A stretch of 64,000 nt of DNA from Bhargavaea cecembensis DSE10 (GCF_000348905.1 NZ_AOFT01000001.1:186001-250000); one strand, 5' to 3'. Positions 31,803 to 46,734 are shown, counted from the first letter of the stretch. Notes: generated by a model from the letters alone, not told the origin. A program made the numbers and translations.

Positions 31803-32300
31803 ATGTGGCAGGAACCGGTTGCGGGTCTTTTGACAGCGTTGGACGTGGCGGCAGTCTATGCGGTCCTGCCGCTCCGGCGCAAGCGTTTGCTGCTTGCTGT
31901 CTGGACAGGGCTGCTCCATATGGCCTTCCCGGTCGCGGGATTCGTGGCGGGCGGAGCGGCAGCGGAACTCATGGCAGGCCTCGGAGTCTACCTGTCGGCA
32001 CTGATGCTGATCCTTCTCGGGATCCACATGATGCTGAGTGAGGAAGGGGCGGATGTGAAGATGCCGCCCCATCTGCTCGCGGCACTGCTCAGTATCGATT
32101 CCTTTTCGGTCAGCGTGTCGTTTGGTATGCTTCAATTAGATATGGTCCGGTTCATCCTCAGCGCGGGAATCAGTGCATTCGTCCTGTCCTGTGCAACGCT
32201 TTATGTCCGCGGGTCAGTTGCCCTTCTCGGAGGACGGAAACTCCGGGTCGCGGGCGGGATCGGTCTTGCCTTCATGGGGATTGTTCCCCTGATAAGCTGA
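31803..32300 (+). CDS. ywlD: MntP/YwlD-family membrane protein
   Basis: A 165-residue, six-helix membrane protein. The repeated motif typical of the MntP (DUF204) manganese exporter family appears as LTALDVAAV in helix 1 and SIDSFSVSVSFG in helix 4, each with its conserved Asp. It sits in the ywlC-ywlD-ywlE order of B. subtilis. Manganese export is the known role of MntP itself, while the function of this YwlD branch is not established. A GGGGGGAA ribosome site lies upstream. Confidence 0.8.
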   Translation: MWQEPVAGLLTALDVAAVYAVLPLRRKRLLLAVWTGLLHMAFPVAGFVAGGAAAELMAGLGVYLSALMLILLGIHMMLSEEGADVKMPPHLLAALLSIDSFSVSVSFGMLQLDMVRFILSAGISAFVLSCATLYVRGSVALLGGRKLRVAGGIGLAFMGIVPLIS

Positions 32301-32330
32301 GCGGGGGATGGACGGACGGCAAGGGCGGTG

Positions 32331-32777
32331 ATGGGATTGAATATACTTTTTGTATGTACGGGCAACACCTGCAGGAGCCCGATGGCTGAAGCCATTCTAA
32401 AAGCCGAGCAGATTCCGGGTGTCTCCGTCCGGTCCGCCGGCATCTCTGCCTACCCGGGTTCACCGGTTTCCGGCCATTCGGCGGAGCTGATCCGGGAGGC
32501 GGGCTTCGAAGAACCCGGACTTTCCTCTCCGGCCGACAGTGAAGCTGTCGAGTGGGCGGACCTCATCCTCACGATGACAGATGCCCACAAGCGCATGCTT
32601 GAGCGGGCGATCCGTGAAGCGAATGGCAAGACATTCACCCTCAATGCCTACACGGGCATCGGAGACAGGGATATTGCGGATCCGTTCGGAGGTAGCAGGG
32701 AAGACTACTGGCAGACATTCGGAGAACTTCAAAAGGCGATCGCGATTCTGGCCGACTCGCTGAGACGCAATATGTGA
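32331..32777 (+). CDS. ywlE: Protein-arginine phosphatase
   Basis: A 148-residue low-molecular-weight phosphatase of the YwlE type, which removes phosphate from arginine residues marked by McsB, opposing ClpCP targeting. The active loop is CTGNTCRS (Cys9 to Ser16). Thr13, the residue that gives YwlE its arginine specificity, is present, and the general acid is in DPFGGS near 116. Start choice is uncertain: the ATG at 32331 is given, but TTG at 32337 also fits. Confidence 0.9.
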   Translation: MGLNILFVCTGNTCRSPMAEAILKAEQIPGVSVRSAGISAYPGSPVSGHSAELIREAGFEEPGLSSPADSEAVEWADLILTMTDAHKRMLERAIREANGKTFTLNAYTGIGDRDIADPFGGSREDYWQTFGELQKAIAILADSLRRNM

Positions 32778-32778
32778 T

Positions 32779-32808
32779 ACAGTCCATCGAAATGGGCTGT
32801 ATTTTTAT
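32779..32808 (+). terminator. Terminator of ywlE
   Basis: Stem ACAGTCCAT / ATGGGCTGT, loop CGAA, then ATTTTTATTT. Confidence 0.88.
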
Positions 32809-32861
32809 TTGTCAAATAATGATATGATGGTGTTGAAATATATCGGAAACGAGGGAAGCGG

Positions 32862-33299
32862 ATGAAAGTAGCGATTTCTTCCGATCACGGCGGCAACCGG
32901 TTGCGTGCCGAGATCATCGATCTGATGGACGAGATGGGCATTGAATATGAAGATTTCGGACCGAAAGATGACGGGTCCGTTGACTATCCCGATTATGCAA
33001 AGCCAGTCGCGCAGCGCGTGGCGGACGGTGAATTTGACCGCGGCATCGTGATCTGCGGGACAGGCATCGGCATGTCGATTGCGGCAAACAAGGTCAAGGG
33101 CATCCGCTGTGCGCTCTGCCATGATGTGTTCAGCGCGAAGGCGACCCGCGGCCACAATGATTCCAATGTGCTTGCGATGGGCGAGCGTGTTGTCGGTCCG
33201 GGGCTGGCAAGGGAAATTGCCCGCACCTGGCTGGAAGGCGAGTTCGAAGGCGGACGTCATGAACGCCGCATCGAAAAGCTGAAAGAGCTGGAGCAGTAA
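32862..33299 (+). CDS. rpiB: Ribose-5-phosphate isomerase B
   Basis: A 145-residue isomerase interconverting ribose 5-phosphate and ribulose 5-phosphate. Motifs are SSDHGG (residues 6-11) and the active-site loop ICGTGIGMSIAANK near 65, with RGHNDSNVLAMG further on. It corresponds to YwlF. GAGGGAAGCGG precedes the ATG. A TATGAT at 32823 is a possible -10, but no -35 at the correct distance was found. Confidence 0.94.
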   Translation: MKVAISSDHGGNRLRAEIIDLMDEMGIEYEDFGPKDDGSVDYPDYAKPVAQRVADGEFDRGIVICGTGIGMSIAANKVKGIRCALCHDVFSAKATRGHNDSNVLAMGERVVGPGLAREIARTWLEGEFEGGRHERRIEKLKELEQ

Positions 33300-33325
33300 T
33301 TTCGGTCTGAAGGGAGTTGGTCTTC

Positions 33326-33943
33326 TTGGATGCGCGTCAATTATGGAAGCTGCAGCTGGAGGAGATCTTGGGCCAGCTGGAGGAGCAGGCGGAATTCCGC
33401 CCGGGCCGGATGTTTGTCGTCGGCTGTTCCACGTCCGAAGTGGCGGGCAGCCGGATCGGCACAGCCGGTGCGATGGATATCGCATCCATCCTCTACGGCC
33501 CGCTCCGTGAGTTTGCTGACCGGAACGGCCTCTGGCTGGCGTTCCAGGGCTGCGAGCACATCAACCGTGCTGTGACGCTCGAGCGCGAAGCGGCCGAGAA
33601 GTATGGGCTGGAAGAAGTTTCGGTCATTCCGGTTCAGAAGGCGGGCGGCTCGATGGCCGCCCATGCCTACCGCCAGATGGACGACCCTGTCGTCGTGGAA
33701 GGCGTCCGTGCGCACGCGGGCATCGATATCGGCCAGACGCTGATCGGGATGCAGCTGCGTCCGGTCGCAGTGCCGCTCCGGACAACAGTGGAGAAGGTCG
33801 GGGACGCGGTCGTCACGGCCGCCACGACGAGGCCGAAACTGATCGGCGGCGCCCGCGCCGTATATGTGCAAGAACAGGAAGAGGCAGAAATGGATGATTT
33901 CGATCTTGAATCATCACAAACAGATGAAATGGAAGGGGAATGA
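33326..33943 (+). CDS. ywlG: DUF436/TIGR01440 family protein (YwlG)
   Basis: A 205-residue protein of the UPF0340/DUF436 family. The family lies between rpiB and glyA in many Bacillales and has no settled biochemical role. Visible features: FVVGCSTSEVAGSRIG near 28, FQGCEHINRA near 73 and a Glu/Asp-rich tail. Of two in-frame TTG codons, 33326 is preferred since AAGGGAG is 11 bases upstream, whereas the one at 33317 is too close to it. It ends 3 bases before glyA. Confidence 0.85.
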   Translation: MDARQLWKLQLEEILGQLEEQAEFRPGRMFVVGCSTSEVAGSRIGTAGAMDIASILYGPLREFADRNGLWLAFQGCEHINRAVTLEREAAEKYGLEEVSVIPVQKAGGSMAAHAYRQMDDPVVVEGVRAHAGIDIGQTLIGMQLRPVAVPLRTTVEKVGDAVVTAATTRPKLIGGARAVYVQEQEEAEMDDFDLESSQTDEMEGE

Positions 33944-33946
33944 AGA

Positions 33947-35218
33947 ATGAAACTCGAACACGTGAAGTCCCAGGACCAGGCAGTATATGACGCGATCATG
34001 GCGGAGAAAAAGCGCCAGCAGGACAATATTGAACTGATCGCCTCCGAGAACTTTGTATCCGAAGCGGTCATGGAAGCCCAAGGTTCCGTCCTGACCAACA
34101 AATATGCGGAAGGCTATCCGGGCAAGCGCTACTACGGCGGCTGCGAACACGTCGACGTCGTGGAAAACATCGCACGTGACCGCCTGAAGGAAATCTTCGG
34201 TGCAGAGCATGCGAACGTCCAGCCGCACTCCGGCGCCCAGGCGAACATGGCTGTCTACTTCACGGTGCTCGAGCATGGGGACACAGTTCTCGGGATGAAC
34301 CTGAGCCACGGCGGCCACCTTACCCACGGCAGCCCGGTCAACTTCTCCGGTGTCCAATACAACTTCGTCGAGTACGGCGTCAGCGAAGGCGACGAAACGA
34401 TCGACTACGAAGACGTCCGCCAAAAAGCCCTCGAGCACAAGCCGAAGCTGATCGTGGCGGGCGCAAGTGCGTACCCTCGTGAAATCGACTTCAAGAAGTT
34501 CCGTGAAATCGCCGATGAAGTCGGTGCCTACTTCATGGTCGACATGGCTCACATCGCAGGCCTTGTCGCTGCGGGCCTCCATCCGAACCCGGTTCCGCAC
34601 GCACACTTCGTGACGTCCACAACACACAAGACGCTCCGCGGACCGCGTGGCGGCATCATCCTGACAACCGAAGAGTTCGCGAAGAAGATCGACAAGTCCA
34701 TCTTCCCCGGACTGCAGGGCGGCCCGCTCATGCATGTCATCTCCGCAAAGGCGGTCGCATTCGGCGAAGCACTCAAGCCGGAGTTCAAGGAATACATCGG
34801 ACAGGTCGTCAAGAACGCAAAGGCGCTCGGCGAATCCCTGAAAGCGGAAGGCATCGACCTCGTGTCGGGCGGCACCGACAACCACCTGCTCCTCCTCAAC
34901 CTCCGCTCCGTGGGCATCACGGGCAAGGTTGCCGAGCATGTGCTTGACGAAGTCGGCATCACCGTCAACAAAAACACGATTCCGTTCGATACCGAAAAGC
35001 CGTTTGTCACTTCCGGCATCCGCATCGGCACGCCGGCCGTCACATCCCGCGGCTTCAAGGAAGAGGAAATGAAGGAAATCGGCGCCATCATGGCCAAGCT
35101 CCTGAAAAACCACGAAGACGAATCGGTGAAGCAGGAAGCGAAAGAGCGCGTCGCTGCCCTCACCTCGAGATTCCCGCTTTACGAAACAAAAGAAGAAGCC
35201 GCTGCAGCAGAGCGCTGA
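33947..35218 (+). CDS. glyA: Serine hydroxymethyltransferase
   Basis: A 423-residue pyridoxal-phosphate enzyme that converts serine and tetrahydrofolate to glycine and methylene-tetrahydrofolate, the main one-carbon source. The PLP lysine is Lys228 in [13 protein letters not shown]; other motifs are [22 protein letters not shown] and QPHSGAQAN. It is the last gene of rpiB-ywlG-glyA. The start has GGAAGGGGAA upstream and is 3 bases after ywlG, suggesting coupling. Confidence 0.97.
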   Translation: MKLEHVKSQDQAVYDAIMAEKKRQQDNIELIASENFVSEAVMEAQGSVLTNKYAEGYPGKRYYGGCEHVDVVENIARDRLKEIFGAEHANVQPHSGAQANMAVYFTVLEHGDTVLGMNLSHGGHLTHGSPVNFSGVQYNFVEYGVSEGDETIDYEDVRQKALEHKPKLIVAGASAYPREIDFKKFREIADEVGAYFMVDMAHIAGLVAAGLHPNPVPHAHFVTSTTHKTLRGPRGGIILTTEEFAKKIDKSIFPGLQGGPLMHVISAKAVAFGEALKPEFKEYIGQVVKNAKALGESLKAEGIDLVSGGTDNHLLLLNLRSVGITGKVAEHVLDEVGITVNKNTIPFDTEKPFVTSGIRIGTPAVTSRGFKEEEMKEIGAIMAKLLKNHEDESVKQEAKERVAALTSRFPLYETKEEAAAAER

Positions 35219-35223
35219 TCAGC

Positions 35224-35263
35224 AAAGAGCGATTCCCCAAGAGCGGGGAATTGCTCTTTTTTT
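35224..35263 (+). terminator. Terminator of glyA
   Basis: Stem AAAGAGC-G-ATTCCCC / GGGGAAT-T-GCTCTTT, loop AAGAGC, then TTTTTTT. Confidence 0.92.
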
Positions 35264-35412
35264 ATAGAGGGGAGGCCTGATGTAGCCGTTCCGGGTTTGC
35301 TCATGAATCCAGGAAGTTCACGTGCGGAATATTGCCCGCCGTACTCTCACTGCGAAGATGCTGCCGGCCCTGGCGCCTGTTTCCTTCTGCACTGTCCATG
35401 AGCCAATGCGAC

Positions 35413-35506
35413 TGTTATAATGAACGAGGTTGAATAAGATTGCCGGGCATTTGCCCGGCCGGACAAACAGGCCGGCCCAGCCGGCACTGAACAGGAGAGT
35501 GAAACG
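35413..35506 (+). promoter_or_regulatory. upp promoter and GC-rich leader
   Basis: An extended -10 element TGT-TATAAT (35413-35421) has no good -35. The leader holds two adjacent hairpins, GCCGGGCA-TTT-GCCCGGC and a GGCCGG / CCGGCC stem (35443-35475), with no T-tract. The rest of the 288-base gap after glyA (35264-35412) shows nothing recognisable. Confidence 0.5.
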
Positions 35507-36136
35507 ATGGGAAAAGTGCATGTGTTCGACCACCCGCTCATCCAGCATAAGCTGACGTTCATCCGGGACGTCAAAACGGGAACAAAGGAGTTCCGGGAGC
35601 TGGTCGATGAGGTCGCCACATTGATGGCCTACGAAATCACAAGGGACATGCCGCTCCGGAAGACCGAAGTCGATACACCGGTCATGAAGGCGGAATCCTA
35701 TGTCCTTGCCGGCAAAAAGATTGGAATCGTCCCGATCCTCCGTGCGGGACTCGGGATGGTGGAAGGGATCCTTGAACTCATCCCGACCGCAAAAGTGGGC
35801 CACATCGGCCTGTACCGTGATCCGAACACGCTCAAGCCGGTTGAGTACTATGCCAAGCTGCCGTCCGATGTCGGCGAGCGCGAGTTCATCGTCGTCGACC
35901 CGATGCTTGCGACGGGCGGATCGGCCGTTGCCGCCATCGACTCCCTGAAGTCCCGCGGCGCGACGAACATCAAGTTCATGTGCCTCATTGCGGCGCCGGA
36001 AGGGGTCGAGGTTCTGGCCGACGCCCATCCGGATGTGGACATCTATATCGCTGCGCTCGATGAAAAGCTGAACGAACATGGCTATATCGTACCGGGGCTC
36101 GGAGATGCCGGGGACCGGCTGTTCGGAACGAAGTAA
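35507..36136 (+). CDS. upp: Uracil phosphoribosyltransferase
   Basis: A 209-residue enzyme making UMP from uracil and PRPP (pyrimidine salvage). The PRPP-binding motif is [16 protein letters not shown] near residue 128; RAGLGMVEG and the C-terminal [11 protein letters not shown] are typical. The ATG has AGGAGAG upstream. It keeps the conserved place between glyA and the ATP synthase operon, with mnaA directly after it. Confidence 0.97.
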   Translation: MGKVHVFDHPLIQHKLTFIRDVKTGTKEFRELVDEVATLMAYEITRDMPLRKTEVDTPVMKAESYVLAGKKIGIVPILRAGLGMVEGILELIPTAKVGHIGLYRDPNTLKPVEYYAKLPSDVGEREFIVVDPMLATGGSAVAAIDSLKSRGATNIKFMCLIAAPEGVEVLADAHPDVDIYIAALDEKLNEHGYIVPGLGDAGDRLFGTK

Positions 36137-36150
36137 GGAGTGTGACTGAA

Positions 36151-37272
36151 TTGACAAAACGGTGGAAAGTGATGACGATCTTCGGGACGCGCCCGGAGGC
36201 CATCAAGATGGCGCCGCTCGTCCTTGAACTGGAAAAGCATCCCGACACAATTGAATCGATCGTCACCGTTACCGCCCAGCACCGTGAAATGCTGGACCAG
36301 GTCCTGGAGGCCTTCGACATCACGCCTGACCATGATCTGAACATCATGAAGGCGCGCCAGACGCTTACCGATGTCGCGGCACGCGGCCTTGAGGGCCTTG
36401 ACCGTGTCATGAAAGAAGCGGAGCCCGATATCGTTCTCGTCCACGGGGATACGTCAACGACATTTATCGCAGGGCTGGCCGCATTCTACAACCACGTCGC
36501 GGTCGGACATGTGGAGGCAGGCCTCCGGACCTGGGACAAGTACTCCCCGTATCCGGAAGAGATGAACCGTCAGCTGACGGGCGTCCTTGCAGACCTTCAT
36601 TTTGCACCGACCGAGAAGTCCGCAGGTAACCTGGTCGCGGAAGGAAAGCCGGAAGACCGCATCGTCATCACGGGGAACACGGCGATTGATGCGCTGCAGA
36701 CGACGGTGCGGGACGATTACGAGCATCCGCTCCTCGATTGGGCATCAGAAGGCCGCCTGATCCTTATGACGGCGCACCGCAGGGAAAATCTCGGCGAGCC
36801 GATGCGCCACATGTTCCGGGCGATCCGGCGTCTGCTCGACAAGCATGAAGACACCCGGGTCATCTATCCGGTCCACCTGAACCCGGCGGTGAGGGAAGTG
36901 GCCGATGAAATCCTGGCAGGCCATCCGCGCGTCCGCCTGATCGAACCGCTCGAAGTGGTCGACTTCCACAATTTCGCGGCACGGTCCCACCTTATCCTGA
37001 CCGATTCCGGCGGCATCCAGGAAGAAGCCCCGTCGCTCGGCAAGCCGGTGCTGGTCCTCCGGGATACGACGGAGCGCCCGGAAGGGATCGAGGCGGGAAC
37101 GCTGAAGCTTGCGGGCACGGACGAGGAAACGATTTTCGGGCTGGCGGATGAACTGCTCAGTGACAGGGAAGCCTACGACCGCATGGCGCATGCATCGAAT
37201 CCTTACGGGGACGGCCATGCATCGGAGCGGATCGTCGGCGCCCTCAAGGAATACCTCGAACAAAACCGCTAA
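36151..37272 (+). CDS. mnaA: UDP-GlcNAc 2-epimerase
   Basis: A 373-residue non-hydrolysing epimerase that makes UDP-ManNAc for teichoic-acid linkage units. Motifs: MTIFGTRPEAIKMAPL at the start, GDTSTTF, HVEAGLRTWDKYSPYPEE (split here) and LTDSGGIQEEAPSLGKP near 285. The TTG at 36151 is chosen because AAGGAG lies 9 bases before it; the GTG at 36142 touches that site. It is 14 bases after upp and is presumably co-transcribed. Confidence 0.95.
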   Translation: MTKRWKVMTIFGTRPEAIKMAPLVLELEKHPDTIESIVTVTAQHREMLDQVLEAFDITPDHDLNIMKARQTLTDVAARGLEGLDRVMKEAEPDIVLVHGDTSTTFIAGLAAFYNHVAVGHVEAGLRTWDKYSPYPEEMNRQLTGVLADLHFAPTEKSAGNLVAEGKPEDRIVITGNTAIDALQTTVRDDYEHPLLDWASEGRLILMTAHRRENLGEPMRHMFRAIRRLLDKHEDTRVIYPVHLNPAVREVADEILAGHPRVRLIEPLEVVDFHNFAARSHLILTDSGGIQEEAPSLGKPVLVLRDTTERPEGIEAGTLKLAGTDEETIFGLADELLSDREAYDRMAHASNPYGDGHASERIVGALKEYLEQNR

Positions 37273-37313
37273 AAAAGACACCCGCAAAAGGCTCAAGAAG
37301 CCTTCCGCGGGTG
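37271..37313. terminator. Hairpin after mnaA, better oriented as a minus-strand terminator
   Basis: Stem CACCCGC..AGGCT / AGCCT..GCGGGTG. The T-run (complement of AAAAAA at 37271-37276) follows it on the minus strand only. On the plus strand it is followed by ACTGG. It could act in both directions, with weak termination of mnaA. Confidence 0.6.
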
Positions 37314-37378
37314 ACTGGCATGAATTTGTCGAATCTTTGACAAACGTGGTCGCTTGTGAATAATTTCACGGGAATCAA

Positions 37379-37407
37379 TTGACATCAAAATACCCCTATT
37401 GTATGCT
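37379..37407 (+). promoter_or_regulatory. Sigma-A promoter of the atp operon
   Basis: Perfect TTGACA (37379-37384), a 17-base spacer and TATGCT (37402-37407). The leader to atpI is about 125 bases and holds no recognised element. Confidence 0.88.
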
Positions 37408-37537
37408 TTTTAAGGGTAAGAATGACAAGGGTTTCAGGCGTTTTCAGCGTCTGTGCACTTGCTTTGACTGCATTCTATCATACTCGCTCCGACAGTCGGA
37501 AACCGTCCGGAATACATGATGCGGAGGACCTCGAAAA

Positions 37538-38648
<1,111 letters not shown>

Positions 38649-38656
38649 TCATATAA

Positions 38657-38923
<267 letters not shown>

Positions 38924-38940
38924 TTATAGGGCAATGCAAA

Positions 38941-38976
38941 AATGGCGAAGAGCATCTATTGAATCCCTTCGCCATT
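38941..38976 (+). other. Stem-loop between atpE and atpF
   Basis: Perfect 10-bp stem AATGGCGAAG / CTTCGCCATT with a 16-base loop, 17 bases after the atpE stop and without a T-run. It may protect the atpE part of the message or reduce read-through, adjusting subunit ratios; this is inference. Confidence 0.65.
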
Positions 38977-39062
38977 CCTTTATGTACGGATATTGAAAGC
39001 AATACCATCTGACGGGAGCCGGTCCGCCGGCTTCCCTAGTTTCCGAAGGGAGTGAGACAATC

Positions 39063-39599
39063 GTGTCTTTGGACCAGTTCGTATTGGCGGCATCAGCCGG
39101 CGATGGAATTTTGGATAAACTGAACACCGGTGATATCCTCGCCACGCTCTTCTTCTTCACGTTGCTCATGATTCTCCTCAAGAAATTCGCATGGGGCCCG
39201 CTTATGGGCATCATGGACCAGCGCGCCGAACTGATCGCTTCCGAAATCGACGAAGCGGAAAAAAGCCGCGCCGAATCCGCCAAGCTGCTGGAAGAGCAGC
39301 GTGCGCTCCTCAAAGAAGCGCGCACTGAAGCACAGGCGATTGTGGAGAACGCAAAGCAGCAGGGTGACGCCCAGCGCGCAGAGATCATGGAAACTGCACG
39401 TGCGGAAGCAGCCCGCCTGAGAGAAAATGCAGCGGCAGAGATCGCAAACGAGAAAGAAAAGGCCATCCAGGCCGTTCGCGAAGAATTCGTCTCGATGTCC
39501 ATCCTCGCGGCAGAGAAGGTTCTTGGCAAGGAAGTCTCTGAAGAGGACAACCGTGCCCTCATCGAGGAGACGATCCAGAAGGCAGGGGAAGGCCGATGA
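39063..39599 (+). CDS. atpF: ATP synthase Fo subunit b
   Basis: A 178-residue peripheral-stalk subunit: one N-terminal membrane helix (about residues 20-42, [20 protein letters not shown]) followed by a long charged coiled coil rich in Ala, Glu and Arg. The two copies link subunit a to delta and alpha. It starts with GTG, GAAGGGAGTG upstream. Its stop overlaps the atpH start by 4 bases (ATGA). Confidence 0.96.
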   Translation: MSLDQFVLAASAGDGILDKLNTGDILATLFFFTLLMILLKKFAWGPLMGIMDQRAELIASEIDEAEKSRAESAKLLEEQRALLKEARTEAQAIVENAKQQGDAQRAEIMETARAEAARLRENAAAEIANEKEKAIQAVREEFVSMSILAAEKVLGKEVSEEDNRALIEETIQKAGEGR

Positions 39600-40135
39600 G
39601 CGAGTCCACTGTAGCCAAGCGCTATGCGCTCGCGCTGTTTGAAGTGGCCCGTGAAAAAGGGAAGACGGAAGTCGTCAGCGCCGAAATGGGCGAGATCCGC
39701 AAGGTATTCGCAGAGACGCGTGAACTCCGTACGCTCCTGACTTCCCCCAAACTTTCGAACCGGGAGAAAAAGGCGCTTCTGGCCAAGCTGTTTGATGGCG
39801 CGGATCAGCTGACGCTCAATACACTGTACGTGCTTTCCGATGCAGGCCGACTTAATGAGACGGTGAATGTCGCGAACGACTTCATCTCCCTCGTAGATGA
39901 AGCAGCAGGCATCGCGGAAGCCAAGGTGTACTCCACCCGGCCGCTCTCCGATACGGAACAGCAGGGGCTTTCCGCTGCATTCGCCGGCAAGGTCGGCAAG
40001 CAGTCCCTCCGCATCGTGAACATTGTGGACCCGTCGCTGATCGGCGGACTCCGCATCCGTATCGGGAACCGGATCTACGACAACAGCCTCAGAACAAAAC
40101 TGGATCACCTCAAGCGTGATCTCGTGAATGCATAA
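39596..40135 (+). CDS. atpH: ATP synthase F1 subunit delta
   Basis: A 179-residue subunit that fixes the peripheral stalk to the top of the alpha3-beta3 head. The N-terminal helical bundle begins [15 protein letters not shown], and the C-terminal block ends with the conserved [21 protein letters not shown]. It overlaps atpF and is followed 26 bases later by atpA. Confidence 0.96.
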   Translation: MSESTVAKRYALALFEVAREKGKTEVVSAEMGEIRKVFAETRELRTLLTSPKLSNREKKALLAKLFDGADQLTLNTLYVLSDAGRLNETVNVANDFISLVDEAAGIAEAKVYSTRPLSDTEQQGLSAAFAGKVGKQSLRIVNIVDPSLIGGLRIRIGNRIYDNSLRTKLDHLKRDLVNA

Positions 40136-40143
40136 TCTTTTGA

Positions 40144-41673
<1,530 letters not shown>

Positions 41674-41692
41674 GTTCCGGCAGATCCAATAA

Positions 41693-44041
<2,349 letters not shown>

Positions 44042-44050
44042 TTATCCTGA

Positions 44051-44470
<420 letters not shown>

Positions 44471-44482
44471 CGATATCATCAC

Positions 44483-44530
44483 AAAGAAAAGCGGGCAGAA
44501 CTGATCTGCCCGCTTTCTTTTCATTTTTTC
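44483..44530 (+). terminator. Terminator of the atp operon
   Basis: Stem AAAGAAAAGCGGGCAGA / TCTGCCCGCTTTCTTT, loop ACTGA, followed by further T-rich sequence to 44530. Confidence 0.93.
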
Positions 44531-44610
44531 AACGTTTGAACATGAATGACATGAAGGACCAAAAGTGCTGAATCCGGATAAGAATCCATACAGAAAGGCG
44601 GAACGAGGAG

Positions 44611-44847
44611 ATGGACCAATATTTTGCCTTCCAGTCCGTCACAGGGCTGATTTCCCATATTTTCTTTATCGCCATCGCGTTTTACGCATTGCAGGCGATC
44701 ATGCCCGAAAGCTGGATCCGGAAAAACAAGGTGTTCCAGGCACAGCTCCTGTATATTCTGCTAAGTATCGCCATCGGATCGGCTGTATCGAATTTCTTCC
44801 TGGACATATCCTATTGGTCAAGGCAGCTACCCGGCCTCATAGGCTGA
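44611..44847 (+). CDS. ywzB: DUF1146 membrane protein (YwzB)
   Basis: A 78-residue protein with two hydrophobic helices (about residues 8-28 and 44-65) and the middle segment MPESWIRKNKVFQAQLLYI. The DUF1146 family, of unknown function, lies between atpC and murAA in B. subtilis and relatives. GAACGAGGAG precedes the ATG. It is followed by a long hairpin of unusual form. Confidence 0.85.
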   Translation: MDQYFAFQSVTGLISHIFFIAIAFYALQAIMPESWIRKNKVFQAQLLYILLSIAIGSAVSNFFLDISYWSRQLPGLIG

Positions 44848-44850
44848 GGG

Positions 44851-44917
44851 CTGTCCTTCATGGACGGGCGCGCGGAGCAACCGGATGCCTGTTCCTGCCT
44901 CCGTCCATGAGGGACAG
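44851..44917 (+). other. Long 17-bp stem hairpin after ywzB
   Basis: CTGTCCTTCATGGACGG (44851-44867) pairs with CCGTCCATGAGGGACAG (44901-44917), one G-T pair only, with a 33-base loop. The downstream sequence is AACATAAAAAAGG, so it is not a standard terminator on either strand. It starts 3 bases after the ywzB stop. Confidence 0.7.
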
Positions 44918-45262
44918 AACATAAAAAAGGCAGAAAGCTGTTTGACACAAATTTCATAGGGAATGAACAAATTAGGTAAGAAGACCCGTACCGGCCGGTG
45001 GGCGCTTACCGACACAAAAACCCAAGGTTCGACGTATAGTATGAAGAATATGTGTACAATTGGCGATCGTCAGTGCCAGCTTGCCGGCTCAATTCTTGAA
45101 ACGGAGCCGGAAGCATTGTAAACTGTTAATGGTTTGTGATTTTATTACGGACCCGCGGAATGCCGGTTTACAGGGCTTTATAAGCGGGCCGCACCTGACG
45201 ATACAACTGAAAATCAGATCATGGATCACATGGATACGAGAGAGAAGCCGGAGGGACTTATA
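44918..45262. other. 345-base gap before murAA
   Basis: It contains a nested inverted repeat at 44975-45010 (GGTAAG / CTTACC enclosing CCC / GGG and ACCGGCCGGT) and the murAA promoter at 45096-45124. A 52-codon frame (44963-45121) is open but unconvincing. B. subtilis has extra genes in this area; none is seen here. Confidence 0.5.
45096..45124 (+). promoter_or_regulatory. Sigma-A promoter of murAA
   Basis: TTGAAA (45096-45101), a 17-base spacer and TAAACT (45119-45124), 138 bases before the start codon. Confidence 0.6.
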
Positions 45263-46564
45263 TTGGAGAAAATTATTGTTAAGGGTGGTCGGCCGCTGAA
45301 AGGGTCGGTTCGTGTCGAAGGAGCAAAGAATGCGGTACTTCCGGTTCTTGCTGCGGCACTCCTTTCAACGGAAGGGACGAACATCATCAAGGATGTCCCT
45401 ATTCTGACGGATGTATACACCATCAATGAAGTATTGAGGAGCCTGAACGCGAAGGTCGACTTTGATGCGGAGCGCAACGAAGTGCGGATCGACGCATCCG
45501 CCCCGCTGTCCAGTGAGGCGCAGTTCGAGTATGTCCGCAAGATGCGGGCATCCATCCTCGTCATGGGGCCGCTGCTTGCACGCAACGGATATGCGCGCGT
45601 TGCACAGCCGGGCGGCTGCGCAATCGGCTCCCGCCCGATCGAGCAGCATCTGAAAGGCTTCGAGGCAATGGGTGCCAAGATCAAGACGGGCAACGGATTT
45701 GTTGAGGCGAAAGTGGACGGCCGCCTGAAGGGCGCGCGCATTTACCTGGACTTCCCGAGTGTCGGGGCGACGGAGAACATCATGTCCGCGGCTGCACTGG
45801 CGGAAGGGACGACAATTCTTGAAAACGCGGCGAAGGAGCCGGAAATTGTCGACCTCGCGAACTACATCAACGAAATGGGCGGACGCATCATCGGTGCCGG
45901 TACGGACACGATCCGCATTGAGGGCGTCAGGTCGCTCCGCGGCGCAACCCACCACATCATCCCGGACCGCATCGAAACCGGCACGTTCATGGTCGCCGCG
46001 GCGATCACGAAAGGTGATGTCATCATCGAGAATGCGGTGCCTGAACACAATGCCGCGCTGATCGCGAAGCTTAAGGAAATGAACATCGAGATTGATGACA
46101 CCGACGCCGGTCTGCGCATCCGCGCTGAAAAGCCGCTCCGTTCGGTCGACATCAAGACGATGCCGTATCCGGGCTTCCCGACAGACATGCAGTCGCAGGT
46201 GATGGCACTGATGCTGACTGCGGAAGGCACCGGTGTCCTTACAGAGACCGTGTTTGAAAACCGCTTTATGCATGTGGAGGAATTCCGCCGCATGAACGCA
46301 AACGTCAAGATCGAAGGACGTTCCGTCATCATGAACGGCCCGTCCAGCCTGCAGGGTGCCGAAGTGGCGGCCACTGACCTGCGTGCCGCGGCTGCGCTGA
46401 TCCTGGCAGGCCTTGCTGCAGAGGGCATCACACGCGTCACGGAACTCATCCACCTTGACCGTGGCTATGTCGACTTCCATGGGAAGCTTGCACAGCTCGG
46501 AGCGGATATCATCCGTGTGAACGACGATGAAACAGCAGACGAAAAGGAAAAGGAACTGGTATGA
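45263..46564 (+). CDS. murAA: UDP-GlcNAc 1-carboxyvinyltransferase, main copy
   Basis: A 433-residue MurA with the reactive Cys119 in [14 protein letters not shown]. Opening ([20 protein letters not shown]), [11 protein letters not shown] and the acidic, lysine-containing end match MurAA of B. subtilis rather than MurAB. It starts at TTG, with GGAGGG 8 bases upstream; the longer frame from an ATG at 45221 adds a charged extension that the family lacks. It shares the catalytic role with the copy at 22936. Confidence 0.95.
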   Translation: MEKIIVKGGRPLKGSVRVEGAKNAVLPVLAAALLSTEGTNIIKDVPILTDVYTINEVLRSLNAKVDFDAERNEVRIDASAPLSSEAQFEYVRKMRASILVMGPLLARNGYARVAQPGGCAIGSRPIEQHLKGFEAMGAKIKTGNGFVEAKVDGRLKGARIYLDFPSVGATENIMSAAALAEGTTILENAAKEPEIVDLANYINEMGGRIIGAGTDTIRIEGVRSLRGATHHIIPDRIETGTFMVAAAITKGDVIIENAVPEHNAALIAKLKEMNIEIDDTDAGLRIRAEKPLRSVDIKTMPYPGFPTDMQSQVMALMLTAEGTGVLTETVFENRFMHVEEFRRMNANVKIEGRSVIMNGPSSLQGAEVAATDLRAAAALILAGLAAEGITRVTELIHLDRGYVDFHGKLAQLGADIIRVNDDETADEKEKELV

Positions 46565-46668
46565 TCCTTCGGGAGGGCGGAGCCAGCCCTCCTGCATATC
46601 GCGGAAGTCCGGCACTGCCGGCGCCAACGCCAATCATGCAATCATCTTATCCTTATCTATCTATAATG

Positions 46669-46701
46669 AAAGCGGACCGGCTTTGTGCCGGTCCGCTTTT
46701 T
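46669..46701 (+). terminator. Terminator of murAA
   Basis: Stem AAAGCGGACCGG / CCGGTCCGCTTT, loop CTTTGTG, T-run to 46701. A second small hairpin GGAGGGC / GCCCTCC lies nearer the stop, at about 46571-46591. Confidence 0.92.
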
Positions 46702-46729
46702 CATATCTCTTCCGCCGGGCACATAGAAT
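46701..46729 (+). promoter_or_regulatory. Sigma-E type promoter of spoIID
   Basis: TCATATC (46701-46707), 14 bases, CATAGAAT (46722-46729), close to the sigma-E consensus (ATATT / CATACAAT). B. subtilis spoIID is a sigma-E gene. The predicted start site almost coincides with the spoIID start codon at 46735. Confidence 0.5.
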
Positions 46730-46734
46730 CGGGT

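Noticed and set aside
44963-45121. 52-codon frame before murAA
   Set aside because: The ribosome site is too close, the translation resembles no protein, and the murAA promoter overlaps its end.
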